This document shows, piece after piece, positions 61,537-64,000 of a DNA stretch of 64,000 nt. The notes beneath the pieces are model-generated. The model was not told the DNA's origin and did not search any database. It saw only the letters and a program-made list of their open reading frames with translations. Position numbers and translations under genes: made by a program. Numbering within the stretch: position 1 is the first letter of the stretch; every line of letters starts with the position of its first letter. The DNA comes from an uncultured Kordia sp. (lineage in GTDB: Bacteria > Bacteroidota > Bacteroidia > Flavobacteriales > Flavobacteriaceae). The DNA lies in NCBI RefSeq assembly GCF_947489565.1, contig NZ_CANLEA010000002.1, positions 310,001 to 374,000 on the forward strand, read 5' to 3'.

Positions 61537-62376
61537 ATGAAACAATTAAAAGAAATACTGAAAGAGAATTTTCAGAAAGAAAAAAGAAATAAAATCACAT
61601 TTTTAACAGGCGCAGGATTGTCTGCTGCTAGCGGAATTCCTACGTATCGAAGTACAGACGGGATTTGGGTAAAAGGCACTAAATTCCACAAGCCAGAAGA
61701 ATTTGGAACGTTTAAATACTTTAGTAAAAATCAGGAAGAAGTTTGGCAGTTCAATCTATTCAGAAAAGGAATGTTTGAAAAAGCACAACCGAATGATTCG
61801 CATAAATTATTGGTGGATATTGAACAGTCAATTCCAGAAGATTTTTCTATCATTACACAAAACATTGACGGATTGCATCATCGTGCAGGAAACTCAGGAA
61901 CTAAAATCTTCGAGATTCACGGAAACATGCGATTGGTTCGTTGTTCGTTAGAATGTTCTAAAGCCGTATACCTATACCCAAAAGATATTGCCTTAGATCG
62001 TATTGATGAAGAAATCCCTGATGAAACTTGGGAAAAACTAGAATGTCCAAAATGTGGCGGATTGTTACGCCCTAATATTTTATGGTTTGATGAATATTAC
62101 AATGAACGCTTATACAAAGTAGATTCTACCATGAAAATTGCTAAAAACACAGGGATTTTAATCGTTATTGGAACTTCAGGTGCTACAACATTACCATTGC
62201 GATTAATTGAACAAACACTTCAGTATGGTGGTTATGTTTTAGATGTAAATCTAGAAGATAACAATATTACACGTCTTACAGAAGGTAAAAAAAGAGCGCT
62301 TTCATACCGAATGACGAGTGACGAATTTTTGAGTGAGTTTCATAAAATTCTAGAAGAATGTAAAGTGATTTTATGA
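61537..62376 (+). CDS. Sir2 family NAD-dependent protein deacylase
   Basis: 279 residues. NAD-binding GAGLSAASGIPTYRSTDGIW, TQNIDGLHHRAG, catalytic His in EIHGNMRLVR, zinc Cys (CSLEC and CPKCG), and VIGTSGATTLPLRLIE. All catalytic residues are present. It removes acyl groups from Lys using NAD, giving O-acyl-ADP-ribose and nicotinamide; some members act as ADP-ribosyltransferases or as lipoamidases. It overlaps the next gene by ATGA (62373-62376). Confidence 0.93.
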   Translation: MKQLKEILKENFQKEKRNKITFLTGAGLSAASGIPTYRSTDGIWVKGTKFHKPEEFGTFKYFSKNQEEVWQFNLFRKGMFEKAQPNDSHKLLVDIEQSIPEDFSIITQNIDGLHHRAGNSGTKIFEIHGNMRLVRCSLECSKAVYLYPKDIALDRIDEEIPDETWEKLECPKCGGLLRPNILWFDEYYNERLYKVDSTMKIAKNTGILIVIGTSGATTLPLRLIEQTLQYGGYVLDVNLEDNNITRLTEGKKRALSYRMTSDEFLSEFHKILEECKVIL

Positions 62377-63278
62377 TTGAACAAAAACATATAAATCGCT
62401 TTCAAGGAAGTATCTTATTAGGTGCTATTGGTGATGCTTGGGGAAGTGCTTATGAAAATCACACGCTTCCCGATGAAAAAGCTTTTTATCTTTTTAAAGA
62501 GCCGGAAAAGCCTAAAATTTGGCAATTTACAGACGATACACAATTGACTTTAGCAACCTGTGAAGCCATTTTAGAGGATTCAACAGCAGCTCCGAAAACA
62601 TTGGTGACGCATTTTCTAAAATATTACAATGAAAATCGCATCAGTGGAATCGGAGCTGCTACTTTAAAAGCATTGCAAGAATTAAATGCTGGAGCGCATT
62701 GGAGTCAAACAGGAAGAAAAGGTGAATTTGCCGCAGGAAATGGAAGCGCCATGCGAATTGCTCCGTTGGCTTTTTTAAAAGATGTTTCTAGAGAACGTAT
62801 TCGAGAAATAAGTTACATCACACATCAAAATGAAGAAGCTTATGTTGGCGCTTTGGCGATTGTTTTGTGTATTCAAGAAATTATAAATGACACTTGGAAC
62901 AATACTTCTTTAGTAGAACGTATCATTCCACAATTGCCTGATACCAACGTAAAAGACAGATTGATTGCTTTGCGTGAATTAGAAAATACATCGATCTCTG
63001 AAATTGGCAAACTAGGAAACAATGGTTATGTTGTAAATTCGGTTCCATTAGCAATTTTTGCGGCTCAAAAAGTAAAAACGCAATCAATTACAAGTATCTT
63101 TGAAGAACTCATTACTGTTGGCGGAGATACCGATACCAATTGTTCTATTGCTGGACAAATAATGGGCACTTTCGTGGGAATTGATAAGATTCCTACAGCA
63201 TTAAAAAACAAGATAAAACCACTCGTTGGTTATGAAACCTTGCAGAATATTATCAATAAGTTACCAAATATAAATTGA
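62373..63278 (+). CDS. ADP-ribosylglycohydrolase family protein (3)
   Basis: 301 residues. Complete motifs: LLGAIGDAWGSAYENH, WQFTDDTQLTLATCEAI, FAAGNGSAMRIAPLAF, and VGGDTDTNCSIAGQIMG. The metal ligands are canonical. It is coupled to Sir2 by ATGA, suggesting that the two act together or on the same target. It differs clearly from members 1 and 2. The nearest known activities are removal of ADP-ribose from Arg, Ser or ADP-ribose dimers. Confidence 0.92.
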   Translation: MIEQKHINRFQGSILLGAIGDAWGSAYENHTLPDEKAFYLFKEPEKPKIWQFTDDTQLTLATCEAILEDSTAAPKTLVTHFLKYYNENRISGIGAATLKALQELNAGAHWSQTGRKGEFAAGNGSAMRIAPLAFLKDVSRERIREISYITHQNEEAYVGALAIVLCIQEIINDTWNNTSLVERIIPQLPDTNVKDRLIALRELENTSISEIGKLGNNGYVVNSVPLAIFAAQKVKTQSITSIFEELITVGGDTDTNCSIAGQIMGTFVGIDKIPTALKNKIKPLVGYETLQNIINKLPNIN

Positions 63279-63324
63279 TATGTTTTGGTGAATTTTTATA
63301 GTATTTTAGAGAAAATTTAAACAC

Positions 63325-64000
63325 ATGAGAACACTCGCAATAGGAGACATACATGGAGGATTTAGAGCATTAACACAAGTGCTAGAACGCGCCAATGTAA
63401 CCACAGAAGACACCTTAATATTTATGGGGGATTATGTAGATGGATGGAGCGAATCTGCCGAATTGGTTGAGTTTTTGATAGCATTAAACACCAAACAGAA
63501 ATGTATTTTTATTCGTGGAAATCATGATGTTTGGTGTCATGAATGGTTGATGGATGGTCATATAAATGATGTTTGGTACATGCATGGCGGAAAAGAAACC
63601 TTAGAAAGTTACCAACGTGTCAAGTATGATAAACAACAACATTTAGACTTTTACGAAAATTTAGAAAACTTTCATATTGACGAGCAAAATAGATTGTTTA
63701 TTCATGCCGGATTTACTTCTATGCATGGTGTTTTAAAGGAACATTATCACAAGAATTTTTATTTTGATCGAACTTTAATTGAATGTGCAGTTGTCGTACA
63801 ACAACTTGGTATGGAAAAATTGGAGAATACAAGTTATGCACCAAGAAGATTAAAACACTATAAAGAAATTTATGTCGGACATACACCAACCATAGGTTAT
63901 GATTGCCATATACCAATGAAAGCTCACAATTTATGGGATGTAGATACAGGTGCTGCTTTTACAGGAAAACTTTCTATCTTAGACATTGATACCAAAGAAT
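63325..64000 (+). CDS. Metallophosphoesterase, protein phosphatase/ApaH-like (3' end beyond window)
   Basis: An open frame from ATG at 63325 to the window end (225 codons, no stop). Motifs: GDIHGGFRAL, MGDYVDGWSE, RGNHDVWCHEW, IHAGFTSMHG and VGHTPTIGYD, giving the full set of His/Asp/Asn ligands of Ser/Thr phosphatase and diadenosine tetraphosphatase enzymes. In this setting a nucleotide or ADP-ribose 1''-phosphate substrate is possible. It lies 46 bases after the third ADP-ribosylglycohydrolase. Confidence 0.88.
   Translation, partial: MRTLAIGDIHGGFRALTQVLERANVTTEDTLIFMGDYVDGWSESAELVEFLIALNTKQKCIFIRGNHDVWCHEWLMDGHINDVWYMHGGKETLESYQRVKYDKQQHLDFYENLENFHIDEQNRLFIHAGFTSMHGVLKEHYHKNFYFDRTLIECAVVVQQLGMEKLENTSYAPRRLKHYKEIYVGHTPTIGYDCHIPMKAHNLWDVDTGAAFTGKLSILDIDTKE

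Overview
The window looks like chromosomal DNA from a marine member of the Flavobacteriaceae (Bacteroidota), possibly close to Kordia; the genus is inference only. The signs are low GC, the Bacteroidota -7 promoter word TAnnTTTG upstream of several genes, a complete moxR/bat operon, grasp-with-spasm and lanthipeptide-like RiPP genes, and LytTR and AraC/TPR regulators of Bacteroidota type. I found no rRNA, tRNA, CRISPR array, transposase or phage structural gene.

Layout. 1-1224: edge-truncated secreted tectonin-like propeller and a DUF1761 membrane protein. 1.5-11.3 kb: a Ter stress operon with four TerD paralogues, three TerY-type VWA proteins, an EF-hand-like acidic protein, a small YggT-like membrane protein, the PP2C phosphatase and protein kinase of the TerY-P triad, and a CaCA-type antiporter. 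11.4-25.7 kb: mostly housekeeping genes (thioesterase, YheT hydrolase, PrsW-like protease, yicC-gmk-nadD, LysM protein, gpsA, a ParE/RelE-type toxin-antitoxin pair, pheS, cvpA) with small proteins that include two lanthipeptide-like precursor genes of 45-50 codons. 25.8-31.2 kb: a LytS/LytTR two-component pair and a SulP transporter. 31.4-41.1 kb: the moxR-DUF58-bat operon with an FMN-reductase gene between batA and batB. 41.3-47.2 kb: sodium:solute symporter, aldo/keto reductase, SDR, HD hydrolase, AlbA_2 protein. 47.2-50.3 kb: a grasp-with-spasm RiPP operon and a separate lanthipeptide-like precursor. 50.4-52.0 kb: AraC/TPR regulator.

52.3-64.0 kb holds the most striking region. An NrtR-type (Nudix plus winged helix) NAD regulator and a degenerate GyrB-like protein lie beside a long co-directional run: Prs-like PRPP synthetase, ADP-ribosylglycohydrolase, NADAR protein, MBL-fold hydrolase, PARG-like TIGR02452 protein, macrodomain protein, second ADP-ribosylglycohydrolase, DUF4291 protein, KptA, Sir2, third ADP-ribosylglycohydrolase and a metallophosphoesterase that runs off the window. 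Nearly every enzyme acts on ADP-ribose linkages or NAD-derived groups, and several genes overlap by ATGA. I read it as an ADP-ribose eraser and NAD-recycling island under an ADP-ribose-responsive regulator. Possible roles are defence against ADP-ribosylating or NAD-depleting toxins, or reversal of self-inflicted modification.

Functional assignments rest on motifs read by eye; no database search was run.
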